From: Heliomarina sp018223035
Lineage (GTDB): Bacteria; Pseudomonadota; Alphaproteobacteria; Rhodobacterales; Rhodobacteraceae
Assembly: GCA_018223035.1 (NCBI GenBank)
Contig: JAAEZD010000005.1
Span: 186,001-250,000 of the forward strand
Reading direction: 5' to 3'
Length of the DNA stretch: 64,000 nt
Shown: one piece after another, positions 35,340 to 43,550 of the stretch
Position numbering within the stretch: the first letter of the stretch is position 1
Layout: each line of letters begins with the position of its first letter
Notes under the pieces: model-generated
Databases searched by the model: none
Told to the model about the DNA's origin: nothing
What the model saw: the letters and a program-made list of their open reading frames with translations, nothing else
Position numbers and translations under genes: made by a program

Positions 35340-35784
35340 GGTGAACCTGTGTTTAAACTGCCTGACTGCCATTAGCATGTCTTCGCGCCACTGTCAGGGC
35401 CATAGGTCGCGCAAATGCCGCATTTCGGCTCTAGACTTGCGGGAGGTTCTAGGCTGAACCTCAAAAGAAATAAGGAGACCCGAAAGGATCTCCTTACTAT
35501 TTGTGCTCCCCGTCGGACTGGCCGACTTAGTTATTGTCGGAACGTTACGAGAAGGCTTTGTTCCGGTCAACAGCCCAAGCTAAAAAACTATGTGATGCAG
35601 GGCCGTGTTACGATCCCATGGCCCGATATGCTAAAAACCAGGCTTATGTCTTCCCAAAGGGGCTTTATGCCTTCTCCTGAAAACCGCTACATGCACGAAT
35701 TCAAGCGATTTCCGGTATCGCCCTAGGGAGTTAACTCTGTATGTTCGTTTGAAACGCGACGCGCATCAGAGACGGTGACTACCA
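35340..35784. other. Gene-free stretch with a possible minus-strand small RNA
   Basis: These 445 bases carry no convincing protein gene; the 103-codon plus frame at 35415-35726 is Arg/Ser-rich without start signals. The terminator-like hairpin at 35472-35495 faces leftward, implying a transcript that starts to its right on the minus strand. Two similar 16-18 nt segments (AGGCTTATGTCTTCCC at about 35640 and GGGCTTTATGCCTTCTCC at about 35662) lie within it. Confidence 0.4.
35472..35495 (-). terminator. Terminator-like hairpin of an unannotated transcript
   Basis: On the minus strand AAGGAGATCC, a TTTC loop and GGGTCTCCTT form a stem of about 9 pairs followed by ATTTCTTTT. No minus-strand gene lies between it and the divergent gene start at 35785, so it may end a small RNA. 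Confidence 0.5.
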
Positions 35785-37323
35785 ATGGCAGAACAGATTT
35801 TCGTGGGCGGCGGCGGGATCGACTACGCCGAGCATCAGGGTTTGACGCTCAAATACGCCAACCGCCACGGGCTCGTGGCCGGGGCGACAGGAACTGGCAA
35901 GACGGTCACTTTGCAAATTCTGGCGGAAGGCTTCAGTGCCAAAGGAGTTCCCGTATTCCTCTCAGATATAAAGGGGGACCTGTCCGGTCTCTCCAAGCCG
36001 GGATCGGCCGAAAGCAAGCTACACGAAGCTTTCATCAAACGAGCCGAAACGATTGGCTTTCAGGAATTCGCCTACAACGCCGTGCCGGTCACGTTCTGGG
36101 ACCTCTATGGAGAAATGGGACATCCGGTCAGAACGACTGTCGCTGAAATGGGGCCTTTGTTGCTGGCCCGGCTGCTCGATCTGACCGAGGCGCAGGAGGG
36201 TATTCTGAACATCGCGTTCCGGGTGGCCGACGAAGACGGCCTGCCGCTGCTCGATCTTAAGGACCTGCAGGCGCTTCTGGTTTGGATCGGAGAAAACAGG
36301 GACAAACTTTCGCTGCGTTATGGGAATGTCTCCGTTTCGTCGATTGGCGCCATTCAACGTCGCCTGCTCGTGCTCGATAACCAGGGCGGCACGAAACTCT
36401 TCGGCGAACCGGCGCTTGAACTGTCCGACCTGATGCGCTGCGACGCGTCAGGCAGGGGGATTGTAAACATCTTCGCTGCTGACAAACTGATGGCCGCCCC
36501 TAGCCTCTATGCCACCTTTCTCCTTTGGCTACTAAGCGAATTGTTCGAGGAATTGCCCGAAGTCGGTGACCCTGACAAACCCAAGCTGGTCTTTTTCTTT
36601 GACGAAGCGCACCTGCTTTTCGACGGAGCACCCAAGGCGCTCGTCGACAAGGTGGAACAGGTTGCCCGCCTGATCCGCTCCAAAGGCGTCGGAGTTTATT
36701 TTGTCACACAAAGTCCTGCCGATATCCCAGAGGATATTCTTGGCCAACTTGGAAACCGCATTCAGCACGCCCTCCGGGCTTTCACGGCGCGCGACCAAAA
36801 GAACCTTCGCCTCGCAGCGGAAACCTATCGGTCAAATCCACGGTTCTCGACCGAGCAGGCCATTCGCGAGGTTGGTGTCGGCGAGGCGGTTACGTCCATG
36901 CTCATGGACAAGGGCGTTCCCGGAATAGTCGAACGCACTTTGATCCGGCCACCGGGGTCTCAACTCGGTCCGATCAGCGACAGGGAACGCCGCGAAATAC
37001 TTGCCGCTTCGGACATGGCGGGCAAATACGACACGACGCTCGACCGTCAGTCAGCTTTCGAAATGCTGGCTGCTCGCTCGGAAAAAGCGGCACAAGCCGC
37101 CGAGGAAGTCGAGCAGAAGGCAGAACAGGCTGAGCCCGCCGTCCGTGAATACAACGCCGGTCGCCGGTATAGCGGTACGCGAGTGACACGATCCACGTCG
37201 CGCCGCAGCGGTGGGGATACCTTCGGATCCGCGATGACCGAGGCCGTCATCAAGGAACTCAAAGGGACAACCGGTCGACGGATCGTACGTGGGATACTAG
37301 GTGGCTTGTTCAGGGGGCGTTAA
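35785..37323 (+). CDS. HerA-like ATPase of the DUF853 (YjgR) family
   Basis: This 512-residue soluble ATPase belongs to the HerA/VirB4-like superfamily. The Walker A loop is GATGTGKTV (about 30-38) and the Walker B region is LVFFFDEAHLLF (about 267-278); an arginine-finger segment NRIQHALRAFT follows. The C-terminal part is a glutamate/alanine-rich coiled coil (EKAAQAAEEVEQKAEQAEPA) and a basic tail (GRRIVRGILGGLFRGR). The family is widespread and functionally undefined; a DNA or membrane-associated motor is inferred. Its last four bases overlap the end of the convergent penicillin-binding protein gene. Confidence 0.9.
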   Translation: MAEQIFVGGGGIDYAEHQGLTLKYANRHGLVAGATGTGKTVTLQILAEGFSAKGVPVFLSDIKGDLSGLSKPGSAESKLHEAFIKRAETIGFQEFAYNAVPVTFWDLYGEMGHPVRTTVAEMGPLLLARLLDLTEAQEGILNIAFRVADEDGLPLLDLKDLQALLVWIGENRDKLSLRYGNVSVSSIGAIQRRLLVLDNQGGTKLFGEPALELSDLMRCDASGRGIVNIFAADKLMAAPSLYATFLLWLLSELFEELPEVGDPDKPKLVFFFDEAHLLFDGAPKALVDKVEQVARLIRSKGVGVYFVTQSPADIPEDILGQLGNRIQHALRAFTARDQKNLRLAAETYRSNPRFSTEQAIREVGVGEAVTSMLMDKGVPGIVERTLIRPPGSQLGPISDRERREILAASDMAGKYDTTLDRQSAFEMLAARSEKAAQAAEEVEQKAEQAEPAVREYNAGRRYSGTRVTRSTSRRSGGDTFGSAMTEAVIKELKGTTGRRIVRGILGGLFRGR

Positions 37324-39254
37324 GGGACATTAACGTCACGCCAGAAACTGGCCGGATCGTATGGAAGCTGCCCGACATAACCCTGAAACCGCTCGACAAG
37401 GTTGACGTTGTAATCTGAAAATATCTCGGCCGGTAGTTGGCCACCGGCGACGTTGTGCATCAGTTTCCCCTCCGGCGGTCCAACCCAGACCGCGGTGACG
37501 ATTCCTTGGTCGGTGAAGCCGACAAACCACGCGTCGCGATTTTCCTGGCTCGTGCCTGTCTTGCCATAAGCCCGTCCGCCTTCGAACTGTGCGGTATCAC
37601 CCGTCGCGCCGTCCGCCGTAACACCGGCCAAAAGCTGTTTCATCCGTTCTGCGGTGACCAGTGTCATGACGCGTTTGGAGGCCGTTGAATCGCGGTAAAG
37701 CACCTTGCCATACTGCCCCAACACCGCGCGTAGCACATGTGGTACGTAGTGCTCTCCGCCATTGGACACTGCAAGATAAGCACCTGCGTTTCGGGCAAGG
37801 GTCGTTTCGGCAGCGCCCAGAACAATTGCCGAGCCCGGCATCCGCGTTTGTGTAATCCCGATCCGCTCTGCCACCTCTGCCACGGCGTCGAACCCGACTT
37901 GTTCGGCAAGCCACATGGTGCAGACATTCCGGCTCTGGCTAATGCAATCACGCAATGGGATGTCCCCGACATAGCGCCGGTCCACGTTTCGGGGGACGAA
38001 ATCGGCCTCGATGTCATCCGGGTTGTCTTTCAGCGTCGCATCGGGCCCCCAGCCAGATTCTATCGCGGCCACGTATGTCGCGATCTTGGCTGTCGACGCG
38101 GCCTGACGCTCTGCCTGCATAGCGAGGTTCCAGTTCGAGGCGCGGTAATCAAGCCCGCCGAGCATCGCCAGAACGCGACCTTTACTGTCGACGGAAATCA
38201 GCCCGGCGCGGGCGACTCCCTGATTGCGATAACCCTGTATATCCCGGGCAACCACGCGCCGCGCCTGCTCCTGCGCAATTGGATCGATTGTCGTGATCGC
38301 GAAATGGAGCCCGTCGGGCAGAGGCTCTGCAAGGTCGCGCAACTCCCGCATGACCTGATCTTCCAGATACCGATCACGACGTGGCAAACGCCCGATAGAT
38401 CGGGGCAGGGCGGAGGCAAGTTTCACCGCCTCGGCATTATCGACAAAGCCTTCGGTCTCCATGCGCCGCAGGACGAGTTCGGCGCGTTGGGTCGAGGACT
38501 TCGGATTGTTGATAGGGTTATACAAGCTCGGCGCATTGATCATGCCGACAAGTATAGCCGCTTGGGCGACGTTCAGCCGTTCGGGCGCTACGTTGAAATA
38601 GGCATAGGCCGCGTCTCGCAACCCAAATATCGGCACTCCGTTCAGCCGTCCAAAATTCACCCGGCTCAGGTAAAGGCGCAATATGTCTTTTTTCTTGTAA
38701 GAAAGACTGATCCGGGTTGCGAAGAACAATTCGGCGTACTTACGCAGCGCACTGGGCGATGCCCCGTTCAGCGTGTTCTTCGCCAATTGCATCTCAAGCG
38801 TCGAACCACCCCGATTGCCGCCACTAAGCACGGCTTTGCCGAAGCTTAGGAAATCGATGCCGAAATGTTGATAAAACCTGCGGTCTTCGGTTGCGATCAG
38901 GGCGTTGGCGACGCTGTCGGGGACTTCGTCAGGACGCAAGGTCGATCCGCAAATGCAGGAAATGAACTGCAATTGATCGTCGGTCTTGCGGAAATTCACC
39001 AGCGGCTGCGTCAGAGCGGCTTTGAATACGCGTTTTTCCACAGGGAAGAGCACGAACAACCACCCGAGGATCAAAGCAAATACGACCGTCGCGATACCAA
39101 CCCGGAAAAGCCGCTTCAAGCTTCGCCAGAAACCTGAGCGCCGTTCTTCCGGGGTGATCGACTGGATCGGACTTTCAGGCTCAGAAGACAATAAACAACT
39201 CGGACTGGACGGGCGACATCCTCCTGATTGACGCGTTTCCCGCGTAAATGTCAA
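37320..39254 (-). CDS. Class A penicillin-binding protein (glycosyltransferase/transpeptidase)
   Basis: This bifunctional enzyme polymerises and crosslinks peptidoglycan. It has 644 residues from a TTG at 39254; no in-frame ATG is available upstream of the membrane helix, so the start is uncertain. A cytoplasmic basic segment and one membrane helix (about 52-70) precede the GT51 domain with catalytic Glu123 in ATEDRRFYQHFG and RGGSTLEMQLAKN. The transpeptidase domain has SxxK at 387-390 (STAK), SxN at 441-443 (SRN) and KTG at 565-567. It is shorter than PBP1a and lacks its OB insert. It lies downstream of livM on the same strand. Confidence 0.92.
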   Translation of the reverse strand: MTFTRETRQSGGCRPSSPSCLLSSEPESPIQSITPEERRSGFWRSLKRLFRVGIATVVFALILGWLFVLFPVEKRVFKAALTQPLVNFRKTDDQLQFISCICGSTLRPDEVPDSVANALIATEDRRFYQHFGIDFLSFGKAVLSGGNRGGSTLEMQLAKNTLNGASPSALRKYAELFFATRISLSYKKKDILRLYLSRVNFGRLNGVPIFGLRDAAYAYFNVAPERLNVAQAAILVGMINAPSLYNPINNPKSSTQRAELVLRRMETEGFVDNAEAVKLASALPRSIGRLPRRDRYLEDQVMRELRDLAEPLPDGLHFAITTIDPIAQEQARRVVARDIQGYRNQGVARAGLISVDSKGRVLAMLGGLDYRASNWNLAMQAERQAASTAKIATYVAAIESGWGPDATLKDNPDDIEADFVPRNVDRRYVGDIPLRDCISQSRNVCTMWLAEQVGFDAVAEVAERIGITQTRMPGSAIVLGAAETTLARNAGAYLAVSNGGEHYVPHVLRAVLGQYGKVLYRDSTASKRVMTLVTAERMKQLLAGVTADGATGDTAQFEGGRAYGKTGTSQENRDAWFVGFTDQGIVTAVWVGPPEGKLMHNVAGGQLPAEIFSDYNVNLVERFQGYVGQLPYDPASFWRDVNVP

Positions 39255-39255
39255 A

Positions 39256-39271
39256 CGGGTGCCGCGCCCGG
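39256..39271 (-). terminator. Hairpin between livM and the PBP gene
   Basis: GTGCCG, a CGCC loop and CGGCAC lie at about 39258-39273 directly after the livM stop on the minus strand, followed by a moderately T-rich stretch. It may end the liv transcript. The stem is short, so this is tentative. Confidence 0.4.
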
Positions 39272-39281
39272 CACTGATCCC

Positions 39282-40586
39282 CTATTTTTCGGGGATCAGT
39301 CCTCTTGGGCTAAAGCGTAGGACCAGCAACAGAACGAGCCCCATAGTAAACAGCCGCATATGCGCCGCGCTCCCCATCAGGTGAGACTTGAGCGCAGAGC
39401 CTTCCGCCATTCCCGAAGTGATGGTCTGCATCAGGTAGATACCGATCGGTTCGACTTCTACCCACAGAAACCAGATCAGGAAACCGCCGAGAACGGCGCC
39501 AAAGTTGTTGCCCGATCCACCGACGATCACCATGACCCAGACCAGAAAGGTAAAGCGGAGCGGTTGATAGGTACCCGGCGTCAACTGCCCGTCCAGCGTT
39601 GTCAGCATGGCCCCGGCAAGCCCGCAAACGGCACTGCCAAGCACGAAGATTTGCAGATGCCGACGGGTCACATCCTTGCCCATCGCTTCGGCCGCGACTT
39701 CATTGTCGCGGATTGCCCGCATCATTCGGCCCCACGGACTCTTCAGAGCCATCTGCGCCATCCACAGGATAACCAGCAGGACCACAAGAAACAGCCCGGC
39801 GTAGGCAAGTTTGACATAAAGCGTAGATGCTTCGACCGGGTCCAGCCCCCAACCGGCCGCGCTCGATACAAAGCCGGGATCGTTTTGAAGATCGATCTCG
39901 TAAGGCACGGGCCGTGGAATGCCGACCACGTTCTTCACACCCCGGCTCAGCCAATCCTCGTTCTTCAGCACGGCAATGATGATCTCGGCGATGCCCAGCG
40001 TCGCAATCGCAAGGTAATCCGATCGCAGGCCAAGCGCCGTCTTGCCAATAAGCCAGGCAACGCCTCCGGCCAGCAAACCGCCAATGGGCCAGGAGAGGAT
40101 AACGGGAAGCCCCAACCCGCCGAGGTAGCCGGACAGGGCAGGGTTCACGCTCTCAACGGCATCGACACCCGGGTCCAGAACGCCACGAAAAATGAAAAAT
40201 CCCCCGACAAGGATCGCAATGATGCCCACCGCCCGCAGCGGACCCTTCTTGACGCGGGAATAGACAAGGACCGCGCCAATGATCGTGGCAGCCCCAAGTG
40301 CGAGCCCGAGGAGCACACGCACCCCGCCGGCCTGCCAGGCATCCGGGTCAGGGGGCATGGAAACGAGAACAGCCGCCAGCCCGCCAAGCGCGACGAAACC
40401 CATCACGCCGACATTGAACAGACCGGCAAAGCCCCATTGCAGATTGACACCAATTGCCATGATGGCAGACACCAGCCCCATGTTGAGGATCAACAGCGCG
40501 GTGTTCCAGCTTTGCATGAAACCGGCAATAGCGATCAGCACGGCAACCACTAGGAAAAGCAGGGTGTTCTTGACGGGTTCGCTCAT
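39282..40586 (-). CDS. livM: Branched-chain amino acid ABC transporter permease LivM
   Basis: This permease pairs with LivH. I chose the ATG at 40586, which overlaps the livH stop in an ATGA and has AAGGGGAAA upstream; the frame extends to 40742. The 434-residue protein has about ten hydrophobic helices and the coupling motif region GMRSDYLAIATLG-like (GLRSDYLAIATLGIAEI). A Gly-rich extra helical segment at about 75-160 makes it longer than many LivM proteins. It is the last gene of livK-livG-livF-livH-livM. Confidence 0.92.
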   Translation of the reverse strand: MSEPVKNTLLFLVVAVLIAIAGFMQSWNTALLILNMGLVSAIMAIGVNLQWGFAGLFNVGVMGFVALGGLAAVLVSMPPDPDAWQAGGVRVLLGLALGAATIIGAVLVYSRVKKGPLRAVGIIAILVGGFFIFRGVLDPGVDAVESVNPALSGYLGGLGLPVILSWPIGGLLAGGVAWLIGKTALGLRSDYLAIATLGIAEIIIAVLKNEDWLSRGVKNVVGIPRPVPYEIDLQNDPGFVSSAAGWGLDPVEASTLYVKLAYAGLFLVVLLVILWMAQMALKSPWGRMMRAIRDNEVAAEAMGKDVTRRHLQIFVLGSAVCGLAGAMLTTLDGQLTPGTYQPLRFTFLVWVMVIVGGSGNNFGAVLGGFLIWFLWVEVEPIGIYLMQTITSGMAEGSALKSHLMGSAAHMRLFTMGLVLLLVLRFSPRGLIPEK

Positions 40587-41593
40587 ACCGATTTCCCCTT
40601 GAAAAGGCCGGTTGGTTTGAAAAGCAGCACGATCAGCAAGATGACAAAGGATACGGCGAACTTGTAATCGGTGCTCAGAAGCTGCACCAACCCGTCCGGT
40701 TCCAGCCCTTCGGGCATCAGGTACCCAAGCACTTTTTTCCATGCATAGGTGATCGTTACTTCCGAAAAGGCGATCACAAAACCGCCGGCGATGGCCCCCA
40801 CCGGGCTGCCAAGTCCACCCACGATGGCAGCCGCAAAGATCGGCAAAAGAAGCTGGAAATAGGTGAACGGTTTAAAGGACTTGTCCAAGCCATATAGCAC
40901 ACCTGCCACGGTCGTCAGGGCAGCGATGATCAGCCATGTATAGGTCACCACCCGTTCTGGATTGATCCCAGACAGCAGGGCAAGATCTTCGTTGTCTGAA
41001 TAGGCCCGCATCGATTTCCCGGTCCGCGTCTTGTTAAGAAACCAGAAAAGCGCAGCGACCACCACGACAGCGGTAATGACCGTGATCCCCTGCGACGTGC
41101 GCAAGGCCAGCCCTTCGTCGAGCCCTGACCATGCCTTGAAATCCCGGGCCGAAATGATGAACCGCTCACCATCGGCAAAGTTCTGATCGTCAGGACCGAT
41201 GATGAAACGCACGATCCCGTTCATGATGAACATCACGCCAAGGGAAACGATTACAAGGATCACCGGTTTCGCCTTTTGCTGCCTGTAGAACCGATAGACG
41301 ACCCGATCAGTCACCACCAGCAACACCATGGTCCCCAGGATCCCAAAAGGCAGCGCCAAAAGCGCTGTTGGCAGGACGCCAAAACTGATCCCCTGCGCCT
41401 GCATCCACCATGTCACAAGGATGGTGACCATGGCGCCGAAAGCCATCGTATCCCCATGGGCAAAGTTCGAGAACCGGAGAATACCGTAGATCAGAGTCAC
41501 CCCCAGCGCGCCGAGCGCCAGCTGACTTCCATAGGCGATACCGGGGATCAACACGTAGTTGGAAAGGGCGACGAACGCGTTCAGAAAATCCAT
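40583..41593 (-). CDS. livH: Branched-chain amino acid ABC transporter permease LivH
   Basis: This 336-residue inner-membrane permease has eight to nine hydrophobic helices and the LivH signature VTLIYGILRFSNFAHGD near residue 35 and GLGSPVGAIAGGFVIAF later. It overlaps livM by four bases and starts 95 bases after livF. With LivM it forms the channel for branched-chain amino acids or related amides. The binding-protein specificity decides the substrate. Confidence 0.93.
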   Translation of the reverse strand: MDFLNAFVALSNYVLIPGIAYGSQLALGALGVTLIYGILRFSNFAHGDTMAFGAMVTILVTWWMQAQGISFGVLPTALLALPFGILGTMVLLVVTDRVVYRFYRQQKAKPVILVIVSLGVMFIMNGIVRFIIGPDDQNFADGERFIISARDFKAWSGLDEGLALRTSQGITVITAVVVVAALFWFLNKTRTGKSMRAYSDNEDLALLSGINPERVVTYTWLIIAALTTVAGVLYGLDKSFKPFTYFQLLLPIFAAAIVGGLGSPVGAIAGGFVIAFSEVTITYAWKKVLGYLMPEGLEPDGLVQLLSTDYKFAVSFVILLIVLLFKPTGLFKGKSV

Positions 41594-41688
41594 GTCAGCA
41601 CCCGTTTCCCTTAATCAAGCGATCTTTTTCATGCGATGCCAATACGGGCGTCGCCACAGCGTGAACGATCTCGATTTTCATATCCGTA

Positions 41689-42522
41689 TCACCCGCCCAG
41701 AAAACTTTTGCGGACTTCCGGATCATCCAGCAGATCGCGGCCCGTACCGCTATAGGCATTGCGCCCCTGCACCAGGACAAATCCCTTGTCCGCGATCTCC
41801 AGCGCCTGACGCGCGTTCTGTTCGACCATCAGAATGGGAATACCGGTTCGCGCAACCTCGATGATCCTGTCAAAAAGCTCATCCATCACGATAGGGCTGA
41901 CACCGGCGGTCGGTTCATCCAGCATCAAAACCTTCGGCTTCGTCATCAAGGCACGCCCGACGGCGACCTGCTGCCGCTGCCCACCCGATAGTTCCCCGGC
42001 CGGTTGGCGACGTTTCTCCTTGAGGATCGGGAAAAGATCATACACCTGAGCCATCGTCTCGCGAAAATCGTCGCGGCGTATGAATGCGCCCATCTCGAGG
42101 TTCTCCTCGACCGTCATCGAGGTGAATATGTTGTTGGTCTGCGGCACGAACCCCATGCCCTGAACCACGCGATCCTGCGGGCTGAGATCGCTAATATCCT
42201 GCCCGTCCAGCCGGACCGATCCCTTGCGCAGATCAAGCATGCCGAACACGGCTTTCATCGCCGTCGATTTCCCCGCGCCATTCGGCCCGACAATCACGGC
42301 AATCTCGCCTTGATTCACGGCGATAGTACAGTCGTGAAGAATATCGGGGCCCTTGCCATACCCGCCGGTCATCGCATCGCCGATCAGAAAGGCACCTCCG
42401 GTTTCAGACGGGCGGGCCTTACCGCTCTTGCGATGCGCGATTTCACCCCCGCCCTGCGGGTTGGCGATAGAGCGGTCCTTGTTTCCACGATCGTCCTGAT
42501 AAGGATTACCGGCCACCGGCAT
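41689..42522 (-). CDS. livF: Branched-chain amino acid ABC transporter ATPase LivF with N-terminal extension
   Basis: This 277-residue ATPase has Walker A GPNGAGKST, the signature LSGGQRQQVAVGRAL and Walker B LMLDEPTAGVSP. It begins with about 45 extra hydrophilic residues (NPYQDDRGNKDRSIANPQGG and on) before the ABC fold, a feature I associate with Rhodobacteraceae LivF. An ATG at codon 51 is an alternative start but would remove part of the first strand. It lies 126 bases downstream of livG, across a GC-rich hairpin element. Confidence 0.9.
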   Translation of the reverse strand: MPVAGNPYQDDRGNKDRSIANPQGGGEIAHRKSGKARPSETGGAFLIGDAMTGGYGKGPDILHDCTIAVNQGEIAVIVGPNGAGKSTAMKAVFGMLDLRKGSVRLDGQDISDLSPQDRVVQGMGFVPQTNNIFTSMTVEENLEMGAFIRRDDFRETMAQVYDLFPILKEKRRQPAGELSGGQRQQVAVGRALMTKPKVLMLDEPTAGVSPIVMDELFDRIIEVARTGIPILMVEQNARQALEIADKGFVLVQGRNAYSGTGRDLLDDPEVRKSFLGG

Positions 42523-42540
42523 ACCCCCTTTTCCTTTTGC

Positions 42541-42604
42541 CGAAAATACTCCGGGGGGAGGTCATCGCCTCGGCGATGGCCCGGGGGGCTGCCCCCCCGT
42601 CTGC
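42541..42604. repeat. REP-like GC-rich hairpin element between livG and livF
   Basis: The stretch starts CGAAAATACTCCGGGGGGAG, then contains a perfect 7-bp stem CATCGCC/GGCGATG and a second stem GGGGGGC/GCCCCCC separated by a few bases. I recall similar "AATACTCCGGGGGGAG" elements between genes in other Rhodobacteraceae, so this may be a dispersed repeat. No second copy is present in this window. Confidence 0.5.
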
Positions 42605-42648
42605 CGAGTCAAAACCTGCGCACACGCGATAGATGGTTTCCCGCTTCA

Positions 42649-43431
42649 TCACGCGCCAACCTTGTTCTTGTTCTTCAGTCCGGTTCCCAGATAGGCTTCG
42701 ATGACCTGCTCATTCGCCTTGATCTCATCCAGGGTGCCCTCTGCCAACACCCGGCCTTCTGCCATGCAGATCACCGGATCGCAAAGACGTCCGATAAAAT
42801 CCATATCATGTTCGATGACGACAAAGGTGTATCCGCGTTCCTTGTTTAGTCGCAGAATTGCGTCGCCAATGGTATTGAGCAGCGTCCGGTTCACACCTGC
42901 GCCAACTTCGTCGAGAAAGACGATCCGCGCGTCGACCATCATCGTGCGTCCCAATTCCAGCAGTTTTTTCTGACCACCGGAAATCTGGCCGGCTTTCTGC
43001 TCGGCGAGGTGTTCGATTGTCAGAAACTCCAGTACCTCATCCGCTTTAGCCGCCAGCGCGCGCTCTTCATCTGCAATGCGCTTGCGCCCGAACCAGGTGT
43101 TCCAAAGCGACTCTCCCGACTGTCCTCCGGGCACCATCATGAGGTTCTCGCGACAGCTCATCGACGAAAATTCATGCGCAATCTGGAAGGTGCGCAACAG
43201 ACCCATGTGGAATAAATCGTGCGGCGGCAGGCCGGTGATGTCTTCACCCGCCATCGTCATCTTGCCCGATGTCGGCGTCAGCACGCCTGCAATCACGTTG
43301 AAGAGGGTGGTTTTCCCGGCCCCGTTCGGACCGATCAGCCCAGTGATCGAGCCTTCCGCGATGGTCAGCGAGGCACCGTCGACCGCGTGAAAGCCCCCAA
43401 AATGCTTGTGCACGTCTTCTACGACGATCAT
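42649..43431 (-). CDS. livG: Branched-chain amino acid ABC transporter ATPase LivG
   Basis: This 260-residue ATPase carries Walker A GLIGPNGAGKTT (about 31-42), the signature QISGGQKKLLELGRTMM and Walker B IVFLDEVGAGVN. The C-terminal region AYLGTGLKNKNKVGA is typical for LivG. It is the second gene of the operon, separated from livK by 119 bases that contain a tandem hairpin repeat. Confidence 0.93.
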   Translation of the reverse strand: MIVVEDVHKHFGGFHAVDGASLTIAEGSITGLIGPNGAGKTTLFNVIAGVLTPTSGKMTMAGEDITGLPPHDLFHMGLLRTFQIAHEFSSMSCRENLMMVPGGQSGESLWNTWFGRKRIADEERALAAKADEVLEFLTIEHLAEQKAGQISGGQKKLLELGRTMMVDARIVFLDEVGAGVNRTLLNTIGDAILRLNKERGYTFVVIEHDMDFIGRLCDPVICMAEGRVLAEGTLDEIKANEQVIEAYLGTGLKNKNKVGA

Positions 43432-43441
43432 TGCACCCCCT

Positions 43442-43500
43442 CGAACCGCTTTGGCGCGGTCCTGTTGTTAGCGAACCGCTCTCTGGCGGTTCTTTTGTTA
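43442..43500. repeat. Tandem 29-nt hairpin repeat between livK and livG
   Basis: Two 29-base units, 43442-43470 and 43472-43500, both begin CGAACCGCT and end TTGTTA; I count 23 of 29 identical positions. The second unit forms a perfect 7-bp stem (GAACCGC, a TCTCTG loop, GCGGTTC). It lies in the livK-livG gap, where such stems often protect the upstream binding-protein message. Confidence 0.6.
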
Positions 43501-43550
43501 ATTGGGCAACCCGGCCGAAGCCGACCGGGCGCCAGTGTCACGTCACTTGA

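Noticed and set aside
35415..35726. Plus-strand frame of 103 codons in the 35.3-35.8 kb gap
   Set aside because: No start signal, biased Arg/Ser composition, and it reads through a hairpin; more likely non-coding.
37737..38849. Plus-strand frame of 370 codons opposite the penicillin-binding protein gene
   Set aside because: The minus-strand gene has all catalytic motifs; this frame has none and is an antisense artefact.
39360..40553. Long plus-strand frame (397 codons) opposite livM
   Set aside because: It is antisense to a complete permease gene; the His/Asp/Arg-rich product is a typical shadow of a high-GC membrane protein gene.
43442..43500. CRISPR array
   Set aside because: Only two adjacent units with no spacers and an imperfect repeat; it is a tandem hairpin, not a CRISPR.
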